Assembly: GCA_965279125.1 (NCBI GenBank)
Contig: CBDIHL010000045.1
Coordinates: 310,001-374,000 of the forward strand
DNA length: 64,000 bases
Direction: 5' to 3'
Source: Dinoroseobacter sp965279125
GTDB lineage: Bacteria; Pseudomonadota; Alphaproteobacteria; Rhodobacterales; Rhodobacteraceae
Shown here: positions 43,360 to 51,876 of the stretch, one piece after another
How positions within the stretch are numbered: the first letter of the stretch is position 1
Layout of the letters: each line of letters begins with the position of its first letter
Notes under the pieces: generated by a model
Database searches by the model: none
The model's input: the letters and a program-made list of their open reading frames with translations, nothing else
Told to the model about the DNA's origin: nothing
Made by a program: the position numbers and the translations under genes

Positions 43360-43650
43360 TTAGTAGAGCCAATATGTTGTGTTGCGCTCGAACGGGGCTC
43401 CGTCGCCGTAAACGCAACTGCGGGCCTCCCCATCATGGCCGATAACATAGACACGCAAACTGTCCCCATCCCCCAGATGGGAGGCGACGCGTTGGGCAAC
43501 TGCTTCGGCTTTTTGGCGCGTCAACCTTGTCTCGAAGACTGAATACTGAACTCGGGTCGCCACATCCTCCAAGAGCCGCGCGACTTTGCGTCGGTTCTTG
43601 TCTTTTGAGACATCGTAACTGAATACCGTAAGCATTTCGCCCCGTGGCAT
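43360..43650 (-). CDS. cas2: Cas2
   Basis: 96 residues from ATG 43650 (alternative 43635). The ferredoxin-fold start LTVFSYDVSKDKNRRKVARL has the conserved aspartate of Cas2 after the first strand; YSVFETRLTRQKAEAVAQRV and DSLRVYVIGHDGEA follow. Cas2 dimerises and bridges Cas1 dimers during spacer integration. It starts one base after the RT-cas1 stop, so the pair is co-transcribed on the minus strand, opposite to the effector genes and arrays. Confidence 0.93.
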   Translation of the reverse strand: MPRGEMLTVFSYDVSKDKNRRKVARLLEDVATRVQYSVFETRLTRQKAEAVAQRVASHLGDGDSLRVYVIGHDGEARSCVYGDGAPFERNTTYWLY

Positions 43651-43651
43651 T

Positions 43652-45664
43652 TTACGCCTCCATGACATAGGGCAGGAAGCGGTCGATCTCTCCCTTGCGA
43701 AACGCACCTGCGAGATCCTGGGCCTGCCGCCGCATCAATGGCCGCCATGCCAGCTTGTAGCTGCGCCCTGTCACGTTGACCCGCTTGGCCACTGCGGCCT
43801 CATAGCCTTGGATAAGGGCGTCCCGCCCACTTCTTTCGATCCGCACACCGCCCTTGATGGGTGCGAACATCTCAGCACGAAGGCGACGTGCATTGAAAAG
43901 ATACGCCACGACGCCTTCAACCAATGGGGCGCGAAATGGCTCCATCAGATCATAAACAAGCGCGTCACCTCGATCTTGGGCGGTGTGCAACGTCCCGAAA
44001 CCCGGGTGCAATCCGGCATGGATAATGCTGCTGGACACATCGCGGGACAGGATCGCCGCAAGGTAATTCAGGCTTGCATTGATGGGGTCTTTTGCAGGTC
44101 TGCTCCGACGCATGGGCGTGGGTGCGTCACGGCTCAGCAAACCAAGCGCAGGCCAATAGTCGGCAGCGACCGCTCCCTCCAAGCCACGCAATCGCGCAAT
44201 ATCATCGATTCCATCGAGTTTGCGCAGCTGCCTTCCCATTCGCACCAGAGCAGATCGCACGTCGACGAGCGCAGGCCTTCGGTTAAGACGAAAGAGCTGC
44301 GTTCGTTGATTGCGTATCCGCGCGTTTACCAGCGCCTTGGCGAGGACAATTCGTGATGCAGGCTCTAGTGTATATTCAGCTTGCTTGAGATGAAGTGCGG
44401 CAGGCTCAGATCGGGGTACGCTGAGCACCCCACGCGGAGCCCCAAACCCATCGACGAGTGTGATATCGGTTTGCGTGGACAAGCAATGCTCATAAACCTC
44501 GGCCTCTACTCGGACCCCGGGGCCAACTTCGATCCTGCCGACACGATGATGCGCGATAGCTGCAAGTTCGCGTCCGTCTGCATGGGTTATGGCGAAGCTG
44601 AGATTGCGCAAGCCAAGACGCCGCCCTGGTTGCGTCAAGTATAGCACGCGCTCTCCGGCATCATAACCGGCAGTGGCTTCGGACGAAGCCTGTTCCGAAG
44701 TCTTGGTCTCCTTTGCATCCAACACTGCTATCTCGCGCAAGAGGGTCACGGGATCCTCCATCGGATCGGAAACTTGTGGTAGCGCGAATGTCCGGACAAA
44801 CAGATGACCGAGGAAACTAAAGCCTCTGTCGAAATCTACGATGCGGGTGCCATCTTGATGAAGTTCCAGCCCATGCGTTTCGAGTGCATCCGTCGCCTCC
44901 TCAAGGGCCTTATATGCGTCGTTGCGTTTCTTGCATAAGATCACAAAGTCATCCGCGAACCTTACCAACCGGACACCCTTGCCGGACAATTCCTCGTCCA
45001 AAGCATCAAGATACAAGTTAGCCAACAACGGGGAGAGCGGGGAGCCTTGCGCAACCCCGCGACCGATGACACCCGTTTGCTCCGATTGATGATGGAGAAC
45101 CGTCGCAACAAGCGACACGATTTCAACTCCGCCGGAGTATCCGGTCAGTGCTGCCTCAAGTTTCCCCAACAAGCGATCATGTTCGATTGCATCGAAGAAG
45201 CCGACAATGTCGGCCTCGATAACGTGTTGGAACCCAGCGTCGCGCCAACGCTCTATGGCCTGCACCGCTTGTTTGACCGAGCGGCCGGGGCGATAGGCAA
45301 AGCTCGACTCTTCGAACTGAGGGTCCAAAATGGGGGTCAGGACCTGCGCTAGGGCCGTGTGTACGATCCGGTCCGAAATGGCGGGGATCAGCAAGCGTCG
45401 AGACCCGCCTTTCTTTTTTGGAATATCCAAGATTCTGTAGGGCGCGGGGCTGTACGTGCCGGCGCGCAACGCTTCGGCCAATTCTGCCACACGGCGACCG
45501 GAACCGTTCTGAAACATCGCAATTGTGACGTTGTCACCGCCCGAGCAGCCGTTGTTCTGTCTTACGCGATCCCAGCCATCGTCAAGCTGACGGAGCGAAA
45601 GAAAGTTTTGCCACAGGGATGTCTTTGCGTCAGAGTTGTGTTGGGAGGTCAAATGACTAACCAT
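43652..45664 (-). CDS. Reverse transcriptase-Cas1 fusion protein
   Basis: 670 residues. The N-terminal ~320 residues are a group II intron-like reverse transcriptase: SRRLLIPAISDRIVHTALAQ, FAYRPGRSVKQAV, VIEADIVGFFDAI, GVAQGSPLSPLLANLYLD and the active site RFADDFVIL (FADD). The C-terminal half is Cas1, with the metal-binding glutamate in LEGAVAADYW, histidine in IHAGLHPGFGTLH and acidic residue in DLMEPFRAPLVEG. Such fusions let type III systems take up spacers from RNA as well as DNA. There is no N-terminal Cas6 domain; Cas6 is separate. All catalytic motifs look intact. Confidence 0.95.
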   Translation of the reverse strand: MVSHLTSQHNSDAKTSLWQNFLSLRQLDDGWDRVRQNNGCSGGDNVTIAMFQNGSGRRVAELAEALRAGTYSPAPYRILDIPKKKGGSRRLLIPAISDRIVHTALAQVLTPILDPQFEESSFAYRPGRSVKQAVQAIERWRDAGFQHVIEADIVGFFDAIEHDRLLGKLEAALTGYSGGVEIVSLVATVLHHQSEQTGVIGRGVAQGSPLSPLLANLYLDALDEELSGKGVRLVRFADDFVILCKKRNDAYKALEEATDALETHGLELHQDGTRIVDFDRGFSFLGHLFVRTFALPQVSDPMEDPVTLLREIAVLDAKETKTSEQASSEATAGYDAGERVLYLTQPGRRLGLRNLSFAITHADGRELAAIAHHRVGRIEVGPGVRVEAEVYEHCLSTQTDITLVDGFGAPRGVLSVPRSEPAALHLKQAEYTLEPASRIVLAKALVNARIRNQRTQLFRLNRRPALVDVRSALVRMGRQLRKLDGIDDIARLRGLEGAVAADYWPALGLLSRDAPTPMRRSRPAKDPINASLNYLAAILSRDVSSSIIHAGLHPGFGTLHTAQDRGDALVYDLMEPFRAPLVEGVVAYLFNARRLRAEMFAPIKGGVRIERSGRDALIQGYEAAVAKRVNVTGRSYKLAWRPLMRRQAQDLAGAFRKGEIDRFLPYVMEA

Positions 45665-45831
45665 TGTTGATATCTGGTTCAGAATATAGTCTATATCATT
45701 GATAATGGAGGAGGATATATGATTTTTGCCTCGATTTTTCGTGAGTTGCTAATCAAAATCCAATAGAACCTTGGCTGTCCTCAGAAAAGAATGTATGGGT
45801 GTGAGCAATATCAAGGGATTACAGGAGGTAA
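45665..45831 (+). promoter_or_regulatory. Leader of CRISPR array 3 and divergent promoter region of RT-cas1
   Basis: 167 AT-rich bases between the RT-cas1 start and array 3, ending GGAGGTAA against the first repeat. Confidence 0.6.
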
Positions 45832-46071
45832 GTATTGGAGGAGTGTCCGCACGACAGCGGATTGAGACCCCAAAGATAAGCAGATTGCCATGCAGTGAAG
45901 TATTGGAGGAGTGTCCGCACGACAGCGGATTGAGACGGTATGGTCGTGACAAAACGTTCCGATCTTGGTATTGGAGGAGTGTCCGCACGACAGCGGATTG
46001 AGACCCAGGCTTTAACCTGGAAACGTTGCTCCCAGATGTATTGAAGGAGTGTCCGCACGACAGCGGATTGA
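45832..46071 (+). CRISPR. CRISPR array 3: four repeats, three spacers
   Basis: 37-base repeats at 45832, 45900, 45968 and 46038. 5' half GTATTGGAGGAGTGTCC; 3' end ACAGCGGATTGAGAC. Spacers 31, 31 and 33 bases. The last repeat carries a G-to-A change and loses its last three bases, so the leader is on the left. It points towards cas6, which begins 30 bases later. Confidence 0.96.
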
Positions 46072-46101
46072 ACAAGGTGCCTGCGCATGTGAGGGTCGGG
46101 C

Positions 46102-47010
46102 ATGGCGCATGTTTCCGAAACTGGCTTGGCTCGGGTCCTGTCCGAGGTCAGCTATGTCGATACCGTTGATCGACTTGCGATGCAGTTTTATGTCCAGACC
46201 GTGACACTGCGCTTGCGCAACGTAGGGCATATCGATCAGTTGGCGCTTTGTGGCCATGCCCGGAGGTCCTATCTGGGCGCGCTGGGACGCGCAGCTTCAT
46301 CATCGGCGCGCCAAAAGCTACCCTGCCCTTGGGACCCGCCCTGCGCCCTTGACGTCTTTCGCCGTGAGCAACTGCGCACCCGTGGCGACGGTCTGCCCAA
46401 ACCCTATCTGTTGTTCGCGACAGCCCAAGGGGCAGACATGTTGCTGCATCTGCGGGTGTTTGGCATGGCCAATGACTGGTTTCCGTCCGCCATTGACGGC
46501 CTAATTGTCGGGCTCAGAGAGATCCTTCCTTGGCAAAAACTTGATCGCAATATTCGCGCCTGCCCGCAGCTTGTGGATCGCTTCATCCGGGTGGAGGAGA
46601 CGGTTGAAACCAGGCAGGCCAGTTCTTTGCGGCTTTCGCTAAACAATGTCGAGATCACCGACTCCGATCCGCTCAACGAGCCGCACAAACTGATGGGCCG
46701 CCTCATGCGCCGGGTTGATGGTGTCTCTCGCTGGTGTGGCGTTGCGCTTGATCCCGAAACGACCTGGCGGCTAACCCAACAGTTTGCGGAATTCGACTAC
46801 GGAGTGATAGGCGGCTCAACCCGCGTCTACTTCAGTCCGAACGCAAAGGGCCAAGCTCGAAAAAAGACCCTCTTTTCTGGCACTATCGAAGTCATCGGTG
46901 ATGTAACTGTGCTTCGCACTTTGGCATTTCTCGGCCAACTAAGCCATTTGGGCCGAGGTGTGGTTGAAGGGCTAGGACGAGTTGAAGTCGACGCTATTTC
47001 ATCGGCTTGA
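46102..47010 (+). CDS. cas6: Cas6 crRNA-processing endonuclease
   Basis: 302 residues. The C-terminal ferredoxin fold ends with the Cas6 glycine-rich signature FLGQLSHLGRGVVEGLGRVE. A mid-region has PHKLMGRLMRRVDGVSRWCG; the general-base histidine cannot be fixed by eye. Cas6 cuts within each CRISPR repeat at the base of its hairpin. As the only Cas6 in the locus it presumably processes all three arrays, whose repeats share only the 3' half. The start lies 30 bases after array 3, on the same strand. Confidence 0.87.
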   Translation: MAHVSETGLARVLSEVSYVDTVDRLAMQFYVQTVTLRLRNVGHIDQLALCGHARRSYLGALGRAASSSARQKLPCPWDPPCALDVFRREQLRTRGDGLPKPYLLFATAQGADMLLHLRVFGMANDWFPSAIDGLIVGLREILPWQKLDRNIRACPQLVDRFIRVEETVETRQASSLRLSLNNVEITDSDPLNEPHKLMGRLMRRVDGVSRWCGVALDPETTWRLTQQFAEFDYGVIGGSTRVYFSPNAKGQARKKTLFSGTIEVIGDVTVLRTLAFLGQLSHLGRGVVEGLGRVEVDAISSA

Positions 47011-47212
47011 ACAGAAAAGTGACCTGTCTCGGAAGCTTCGAGGGCCCGGTCTGGCGGTCTCGGGCAGCACCCATCTGGTGGACTCAGTCGCCGTTCGCTG
47101 AACTCGGTCGACTGTAAGAGCCTTGCGTTGTGGAAAGCTGGGGCAGGCTGCCCCTGAATGTCCCGTTTGGTTTGCTTGTGCGCCGCACTTCCGTTCTCAC
47201 CCATCTCCCATT

Positions 47213-48040
47213 TCACCCGAACTTTTCGACCACCAACTGTCCGACGAGCCTATTTTGCTGCGCCTCGGTTGTCGCCGGATCCAGCATGATCTGCTGGAGG
47301 TCGGGCAGGAGCCCAAGCAGTTGGCCCATGCGCTTGGTTGGGAAGCGGGCTCCGCGCTTGAGGGGAACCCCGAGTGCGCGCCATGCGACGTAGCAGTCCT
47401 TGAGGAGCACGCGGATCGGCTGACGCTCGTAGTCCATTTGTCGCGTGAGGAACTGGTCGCGGGTCCACGCCAAGCGCTTTGGCAGTGCCTCGTTGAGTAG
47501 CATCGCAACGGTGAGTGGATCACCAATGACAGGCTTCCAGTCATAGCGCTGTCCGTCGCGCGCGCGGTCCAGGATGTCCTGCCGCATTAATGCATCGAGC
47601 AATGCCAAAGTGTTCATATGCTGCTTGTGCTCTTCCAGCGTGCAAGGTCCGTCGATCCTGACTCCGGTCTTTTGGTCGATCACAATGTCATCGGGATGCG
47701 GGAACTCAAGCGGATCGCAGCCGTGCTCGGCGCGGTGGATCGCAAAGCGCTTCGCTTGGTATGACTTGATCCGCTGCCAGCGCGCCACATCATCAGCAAC
47801 CTGCTGATGGCGGTGCTCTTCGATGCGCAGCGCACTTTCGGTGATTTGGCGCTGCGAGTGCGAGTTGCCGCCGAGCGCCGTTGCAAACTGCTTTTGAATG
47901 ACGGCGTTGAGTGCAGTCATGACGGTTTCTTCACTGCCGCTGCGAACCTTCACCTCGCGGCTGGCAATCTCGTTAAATGCAGCATCGTATTCTGGCGTGG
48001 TGGTGAGGGGCGGGGCATTTGGGCGTTTTGTACGGCTCAT
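47213..48040 (-). CDS. Hypothetical protein next to the second ParB-methyltransferase
   Basis: 275 residues, not recognised. No membrane helix. The protein is rich in charged helices (TESALRIEEHRHQQVADDVA, DDVARWQRIKSYQAKRFAIH) and ends QNRLVGQLVVEKFG. Its start overlaps the methyltransferase stop by 4 bases, the same arrangement as DUF5681 after the first methyltransferase copy. It may therefore fill a related phage packaging role, but there is no terminase gene after it: the CRISPR-Cas island begins about 200 bases further on. Confidence 0.6.
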   Translation of the reverse strand: MSRTKRPNAPPLTTTPEYDAAFNEIASREVKVRSGSEETVMTALNAVIQKQFATALGGNSHSQRQITESALRIEEHRHQQVADDVARWQRIKSYQAKRFAIHRAEHGCDPLEFPHPDDIVIDQKTGVRIDGPCTLEEHKQHMNTLALLDALMRQDILDRARDGQRYDWKPVIGDPLTVAMLLNEALPKRLAWTRDQFLTRQMDYERQPIRVLLKDCYVAWRALGVPLKRGARFPTKRMGQLLGLLPDLQQIMLDPATTEAQQNRLVGQLVVEKFG

Positions 48041-49389
48041 GGTGTGATCTCACCTGTGCGTGCCAAGGTCCGCGCGGACGCCAGCCTAGCCGAGAATGTC
48101 TCGCCCGAGGCAATATGGACAGGCTCCAGGCCCGTGATCTCGAAGAAGCGCCGCAGGATCAGGTCACAGTAGTCCGGCTCATACTCCAGGACATGTGCGA
48201 TGCGCCCGCAGCCTTCAGCCGCAATCAAAGTCGTGCCAGAGCCTGCAAAAAGGTCCAGAACGTGGCTGCCGCGACGGCTGCAATCTCGAAGCGCATCCGC
48301 AACCATTGCAACCGGTTTGACCGTGGGATGCATCGCCAGGGCCGCTTTGGCATCGTCCGAGGGCACATTGACCCCGGCATAGTCCCATACATTGGTGCGA
48401 TACCGCCCCGTCTCGCCAAGCCCAAAGCTGTTTATATGTGCTGCTGTGCCGACTTTGAACACGAACACCAACTCATGTTTGGAGCGATAGAATGTTCCCA
48501 TGCCTGCATTGGTCTTGTTCCAAACGCACAGGTTCTTGAGCTCGGTGAAGGCCTGTGCGCCTGCATCAAGCAGTTCTCGCATGTGCCGCCAATCCATGCA
48601 GACATACGCAATGGCACCGTCGTTGCAAACGCCGGCGCCCAACGAAAGGGTCTGTGTCAGGAACTGGGTGAAGGCCTGCGCACTCATCTCCCCTGACGCA
48701 AATGCAAACTCCTTGTGCTGGACCGCACCCGAGCCACAAACATGGCCATCGATTGCCACGTTGTAAGGCGGGTCGGTGAAGATCAAATCCATTCGGTTGG
48801 CCCCAACTAAGCGTTTCACATCAGCAACTTCGCGCGCATCGCCGCATAGCAGGCGATGATCGCCTAAAGCCCAAAGGTCGCCATATTGCGTCGCCACTGG
48901 TCCGTTCGGCTTTGTCGGCAGAGTGTCTTGGATGTCTGGTGCCGGGCTGCTGGAGGCTTGATCCAAGACCAGATCAATCTCGGCGATCTCGAAGCCTGTC
49001 ACCGACAGATCGAAGTCGATGTCCACAAGTCCTTGCAACTCGATTGCCAAGATATCGCGATCCCACCCGGCATGTTCGGCGAGGCGGTTGTCTGCGAGGA
49101 CATAGGCCCGGCGTTCGTTTGCACTCAGATGCGACATGCGCAGGGCAGGGACATGCCCCAACCCAAGCGCAATCGCGGCTTCGACACGGCCATGACCGGC
49201 AATGATCTCGTCGTCATCGCTGAGCAGAACCGGATTGGTGAAGCCGAACCGTTCAATGCTGCTGGCAATCAGCTTGATCTGCTTGCGCGAGTGCGTGCGC
49301 GCGTTGTTCGCGTAGGGTCGAAGCTTGCGTGGATCGAGGTGCTCTAGGGCAGCAGGCGTTGTTACGGAGAAGTCGGGTGCAGCGGTCAT
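48037..49389 (-). CDS. ParB-domain DNA methyltransferase (phage type), copy 2
   Basis: 450 residues from ATG 49389 (an upstream ATG at 49452 would add 21 residues with no clear homology). An N-terminal ParB-like domain (LDPRKLRPYANNARTHSRKQ, IIAGHGRVEAAIALG) is followed by a beta-class methyltransferase with TDPPYNVAID and LDLFAGSGTTLIAA. It is clearly related to the copy at 13075-14499, including the shared HKEFAFASGEMS and HPTVKPV segments, but diverged. Probably modifies phage or host DNA; target unknown. Together with the recombinase copy it marks a second phage-like remnant. Confidence 0.9.
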   Translation of the reverse strand: MTAAPDFSVTTPAALEHLDPRKLRPYANNARTHSRKQIKLIASSIERFGFTNPVLLSDDDEIIAGHGRVEAAIALGLGHVPALRMSHLSANERRAYVLADNRLAEHAGWDRDILAIELQGLVDIDFDLSVTGFEIAEIDLVLDQASSSPAPDIQDTLPTKPNGPVATQYGDLWALGDHRLLCGDAREVADVKRLVGANRMDLIFTDPPYNVAIDGHVCGSGAVQHKEFAFASGEMSAQAFTQFLTQTLSLGAGVCNDGAIAYVCMDWRHMRELLDAGAQAFTELKNLCVWNKTNAGMGTFYRSKHELVFVFKVGTAAHINSFGLGETGRYRTNVWDYAGVNVPSDDAKAALAMHPTVKPVAMVADALRDCSRRGSHVLDLFAGSGTTLIAAEGCGRIAHVLEYEPDYCDLILRRFFEITGLEPVHIASGETFSARLASARTLARTGEITP

Positions 49390-49806
49390 TGCGTTCAGTC
49401 CTTGTCCATATGGTGCCTTGATGAGGCGCATGGACATACGACTAACGCTCAAAACGGCGTCTGTAAGTCGGGACTATTGGTGGACGAGGGCGGCAAGACG
49501 CCAGATTTGGGCGTCAGGAAGGCCAAAACGTTCAACGACCCCTTTAATGGGTATTGAACACCCCCTTTAACGGTTTTGCCTCCTTCACTGAGTGCCCAAA
49601 TCGACTGATCACAACTCCGTGATGTTTCCGTAACAAGCCGCAAATAGGGGCGGCGGCCTCGTCATGCGCCCCAACACGAGCAAACCACTTCGCCGCGCAT
49701 GCTTGTCCTCCGCCATCTTGGCACATGGGGCGTTGGAACACGACAATCCTGTCTCGCAACACGACTTAAGATCTTGGTTTCGGGGCCCTCACGCGCGCGA
49801 TGAGGT

Positions 49807-49832
49807 AAAAAAGCCTGTAAACGGGCTTTTTT
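49807..49832. terminator. Bidirectional rho-independent terminator
   Basis: AAAAAAGCC (49807-49815) pairs with GGCTTTTTT (49824-49832), 8-base loop; A and T runs on both sides allow use in either direction. Confidence 0.75.
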
Positions 49833-49845
49833 GGTCTGAGCTTTT

Positions 49846-49929
49846 CCCGCTAAACAGCAATCCGATCCCGCTTAACGACAATGTCATCCGGGATAACGAC
49901 AATCCCATCCGGCTAAACGCCAATGTTTT
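49846..49929. repeat. Four degenerate 21-bp tandem repeats
   Basis: Units begin at 49846, 49867, 49888 and 49909, with the pattern CCsGcTwAACgaCAATsyCAT. They lie between the methyltransferase and the recombinase module. Confidence 0.7.
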
Positions 49930-50144
49930 GCGGGGGTAACGCGGCACCTTCCGGCCGCCATTCTCAGCGTGCTGCTGCTAAACCTCGGTATCTTCGAGAT
50001 TATCGCGGTAGCCAGCGGAACCAACGTAGAGACTGGTTAGAGAAAAAAACATTGCACAGCCACTCAGTCCGCATATTTCTGGTGTCTTGAACTTGTCGGC
50101 AGATAGGCCCGTGTTTACGGGCGCTTGGCGTGGCGAGGGTTATT

Positions 50145-50196
50145 GAGAGACGCTATAAGGGCCATGATCACGGCGCATAAAGCCTCCGCGTCTCTC
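50145..50196. other. Conserved stem-loop at the recombinase module end, copy 2
   Basis: GAGAGACGC (50145-50153) pairs with GCGTCTCTC (50188-50196). The outer stem is the same as at 15703-15754; the inner sequence differs. Confidence 0.6.
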
Positions 50197-50247
50197 TTGG
50201 CGTTTCCGGCGGTACGAGTTTGGGTTTTGGTCGGGCTGCGCGCGCTG

Positions 50248-51876
50248 TTATAGCGCCGCGAACTGGTCCTGCTGCGCAGTCCAATTTGCCGGGAAGCCGG
50301 TCTTAATCAGGTAGTCGGAGGTGAGCCCCTGGGGCTGCGTGCCGTCGGAGATGGCTTTGAGTGTCTCGGGTGCGAGGAATGCCAGGTCGACGACGTCTTG
50401 GATGCGTCGCCTTGGTGTACCCTCGGCTTCTGCGATCTTACTGAAGGTTTGGCCTTCAAGGATCATGCCCAGCCAGCGCTGTGCCTTAACGATGTTCTGG
50501 ACAAGCGTCAGGTCGATCTCAGCAGGCGCGCCACCCAGATGCAGTTTGAGCTCCACCCCGCGACGCCGCATCTGGAAGGGCGCTTCGATGGAGAGACCCG
50601 CCGGGTTTATCTGATCAGCCCCGCAGCCTGCCACCTTGGCACACTGGATCCGATCAATCTGGATGCTGATCCAGCCGGGTTTGAGATCAACGTACTTGAT
50701 CATTGCTAAGTGCCCCGCACGTGGATCAAGCTTTGCTAGCCTTTCGGTGATCGCAAGAATCTCCGCCGCACTCACATCCTGCAAAAGGCTGGCAGTCATA
50801 TCCGAGCGCTGCAGGTGCCTCCTCACCAGATCCCCGAGGCAGGCCTCGATCTGCTCAGCAGGCAACCGCCAGGCCTCAGGATGCTTCCGGCTGCGATCGG
50901 TGACGAGCCGCCGAGAGATGTAATAACGCAAGCGCTTGCCGTCCTTGCGTGTATGCGACGGCGTAAGACCATCGCCGGTCTCATCAAAAAGCTTGCCGAT
51001 CAAGGGCGATGACGTTGCTCTCTGGGATGTGTCCCGTTCGCGTGCTGCTCCGTCGGCCAACAGACGCTGCACCTCCTCCCACGTCTCTGGATCAATGATC
51101 GCAGGATGCAGCCCATCGTAGACCTTCTGCTTGTGACGGATGCGACCCGCATAGATCGGGTTGGTCAGGATGTGGTGGATATGACCGCGCTCAAAGGGCG
51201 TGCCGCCGGATGCCTTGCCATTTGATCTCTGCCTAGAGCGCGACCTGAGGCCAAGCCGATCCGCCCGTTCGGTCACCTCCCGAACGTTGCCGTGCTCGAG
51301 GTACAAGCCGTAGAGCGCCTTGATGGTCTCAGCCTCGCTCGCCTCAATCTTAAGCGTTCGACCGTCCGGAAGATACCCGACCGGTGCGGTTCCACCCATC
51401 CACAAACCTTTGCGCTTCGAGGCCGCGATCTTGTCCCGAATGCGCTCTGCGGTTACTTCTCGCTCGAACTGCGCAAAGCTCAGAAGCACGTTCAGTGTCA
51501 AACGCCCCATGCTGGTGGCGGTGTTGAAGCTCTGGGTCACCGACACAAACGACGCCTTGGCAGCATCCAGCCGATCCACCAGCTTGGCGAAGTCCGACAA
51601 GGACCTCGTCAGCCTGTCGATCTTGTAGACCACAATCTGATCCACTCGCTTGTCGTCCACGGCCTGCATGAGCCGCTGCAGGGCAGGGCGCTCCAGATGC
51701 CCGCCTGAGATGCCACCGTCGTCGTAATGATCCTGTAGCACCTCCCAGCCTTCATGCTTCTGGCTGGCGACATAGGCTTCACAAGCCTCCCTCTGCGCAT
51801 CGAGGGTGTTGAAGTCCTAATCGAGCCCCTCTTCAGTGCTCTTGCGGGTGTAGATGGAGCAGCGAATCCGGCGCAT
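50248..51876 (-). pseudogene. Large serine recombinase, copy 2, interrupted by an amber codon
   Basis: The frame starts at ATG 51876, overlapping the DUF2924 stop, and reads RRIRCSIYTRKSTEEGLD before a TAG at about 51818-51820, where the intact copy has CAG (GLDQDFNTL). After the stop the frame continues to the normal end with all recombinase motifs present (DRLTRSLSDFAKLVDRLDAA, GGISGGHLERP). A single C-to-T change therefore inactivates it. Residues differ from copy 1 at scattered positions, except inside a 638-bp tract where the DNA is identical. A restart at an internal ATG (51741) would lack the catalytic serine. Confidence 0.88.
50507..51144. repeat. 638-bp tract identical to 16063-16700 (copy 2)
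   Basis: Same orientation as copy 1, 34444 bases away. No mismatch found on reading both through; the flanking parts of the genes differ. Confidence 0.9.

Larger units (their letters stand above)
49390..50247. other. Long intergenic region with terminator, tandem repeats and recombinase module tail
   Basis: About 860 bases without a supported gene. It holds a bidirectional hairpin (49807-49832), four 21-bp tandem repeats (49846-49929) and, from about 50053, sequence homologous to the tail of the first recombinase module, including a conserved stem-loop. Short open frames across it have no recognisable domain. Confidence 0.55.

Noticed and set aside
34054..47010. Assignment to type III-E (gRAMP/Cas7-11)
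   Set aside because: A Cas10 with GGDD is present and the RAMP domains are spread over three proteins, not one.
49664..49939. 91-codon plus frame with a repeating LNxN-type tail
   Set aside because: The tail is created by the 21-bp tandem DNA repeats; the rest has no similarity to known proteins.
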